Shown here: in pieces, positions 5,222-5,423 of the stretch
Numbering within the stretch: the stretch's first letter is position 1
Layout: every line of letters begins with the position of its first letter
Translations under genes and position numbers: made by a program
Assembly: GCA_903957405.1 (NCBI GenBank)
Contig: CAJBPC010000640.1
Coordinates: 1-5,423, forward strand
Source of the DNA: an uncultured bacterium
GTDB taxonomy: Bacteria > Bacteroidota > Bacteroidia > Chitinophagales > Chitinophagaceae
Reading direction: 5' to 3'
Length of the DNA: 5,423 nt
Notes under the pieces: model-generated
Seen by the model: the letters and a program-made list of their open reading frames with translations, nothing else
What the model was told of the DNA's origin: nothing
Database searches by the model: none

Positions 5222-5423
5222 GGAAGATCCGGATTCAACTCGTAAAACAGTACAGGCTGGACTCCGTATTCCGAAACCACCGCCATTGGTGGTTCTTCGA
5301 CCGATTCGGAAGCATCAGCGACGGCTGAAAAAAGAAAATAACCATTTATCAAAAGCAGACTGATGGCAAAACCCATTGCTACTGACGGCCTCGACAGCAA
5401 GTCGAAAGCAACCATCCATGGAC
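5218..5423 (-). CDS. Single-pass membrane protein, N-terminus cut by window edge (partial)
   Basis: The frame is open to the right edge and ends with TGA at 5218-5220. At least 67 residues are visible; an internal ATG at 5415 exists, but the frame continues upstream (P-W-M), so it is probably not the true start. A hydrophobic segment (AMGFAISLLLINGYFLFSAV) is preceded by a short positively charged stretch (LLSRP) and followed by an acidic, soluble tail ending ELNPDLP. This is consistent with one membrane span and a periplasmic C-terminus. It overlaps the CpxP/Spy-like gene by four bases. In Bacteroidota, small membrane proteins of this form are often encoded between an ECF sigma factor and a CpxP-like protein and may act as anti-sigma-like regulators. 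That assignment is inferred from context; no family motif is recognised in the visible part. Confidence 0.65.
   Translation of the reverse strand, partial: PWMVAFDLLSRPSVAMGFAISLLLINGYFLFSAVADASESVEEPPMAVVSEYGVQPVLFYELNPDLP

Overview
The window reads as a piece of a Bacteroidota chromosome, most likely a member of the Chitinophagaceae or a relative. The evidence is indirect: moderate GC, start codons without clear Shine-Dalgarno sequences, a Tat-exported Gfo/Idh/MocA oxidoreductase of a type common in that phylum, a two-domain universal stress protein, and a small membrane-anchored CpxP/Spy-like protein coupled to another single-pass membrane protein. Taxonomy is inferred from gene style, not from a marker gene.

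Left part (1-1033). The last 20 codons of an NAD-dependent aldehyde dehydrogenase (AldB/ExaC/AcoD type) enter from the left edge on the + strand. A DUF779 gene, the usual companion of these dehydrogenases, follows on the same strand. The two are separated by 222 bases that contain a long, nearly perfect hairpin and a second, weaker one. The 376-base gap after DUF779 has no intact gene. It holds what looks like the C-terminal relic of an ISL3-type transposase on the - strand, a 10-bp inverted repeat and a 31-bp imperfect tandem duplication, so it looks like an old insertion scar.

Middle part (1034-3671, - strand). An exported Gfo/Idh/MocA-type oxidoreductase with a twin-arginine signal lies upstream of an exported PPP-like metallophosphoesterase. 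A hairpin between them, resembling an intrinsic terminator, suggests that they are not a simple operon.

Right part (3672-5423). A 203-base divergent intergenic region carries a 14-bp perfect palindrome overlapping a 9/10 match to the FNR-type consensus. It precedes a + strand gene for a tandem-domain universal stress protein, of which only the first domain keeps the ATP-binding glycine motif. Convergent to it, on the - strand, are two genes overlapping by ATGA: a single-pass membrane protein running off the right edge, then a membrane-anchored periplasmic CpxP/Spy-like protein. The pair resembles the downstream part of an ECF-sigma-linked envelope stress cassette, but any sigma gene would lie outside the window.

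The coding content is mostly recognisable and ordinary. The parts most worth a second look are non-coding: the hairpin block between the two aldehyde genes, the transposase scar, and the palindrome with an FNR-like box before the stress protein. I saw no convincing evidence of a wholly new multi-gene system.
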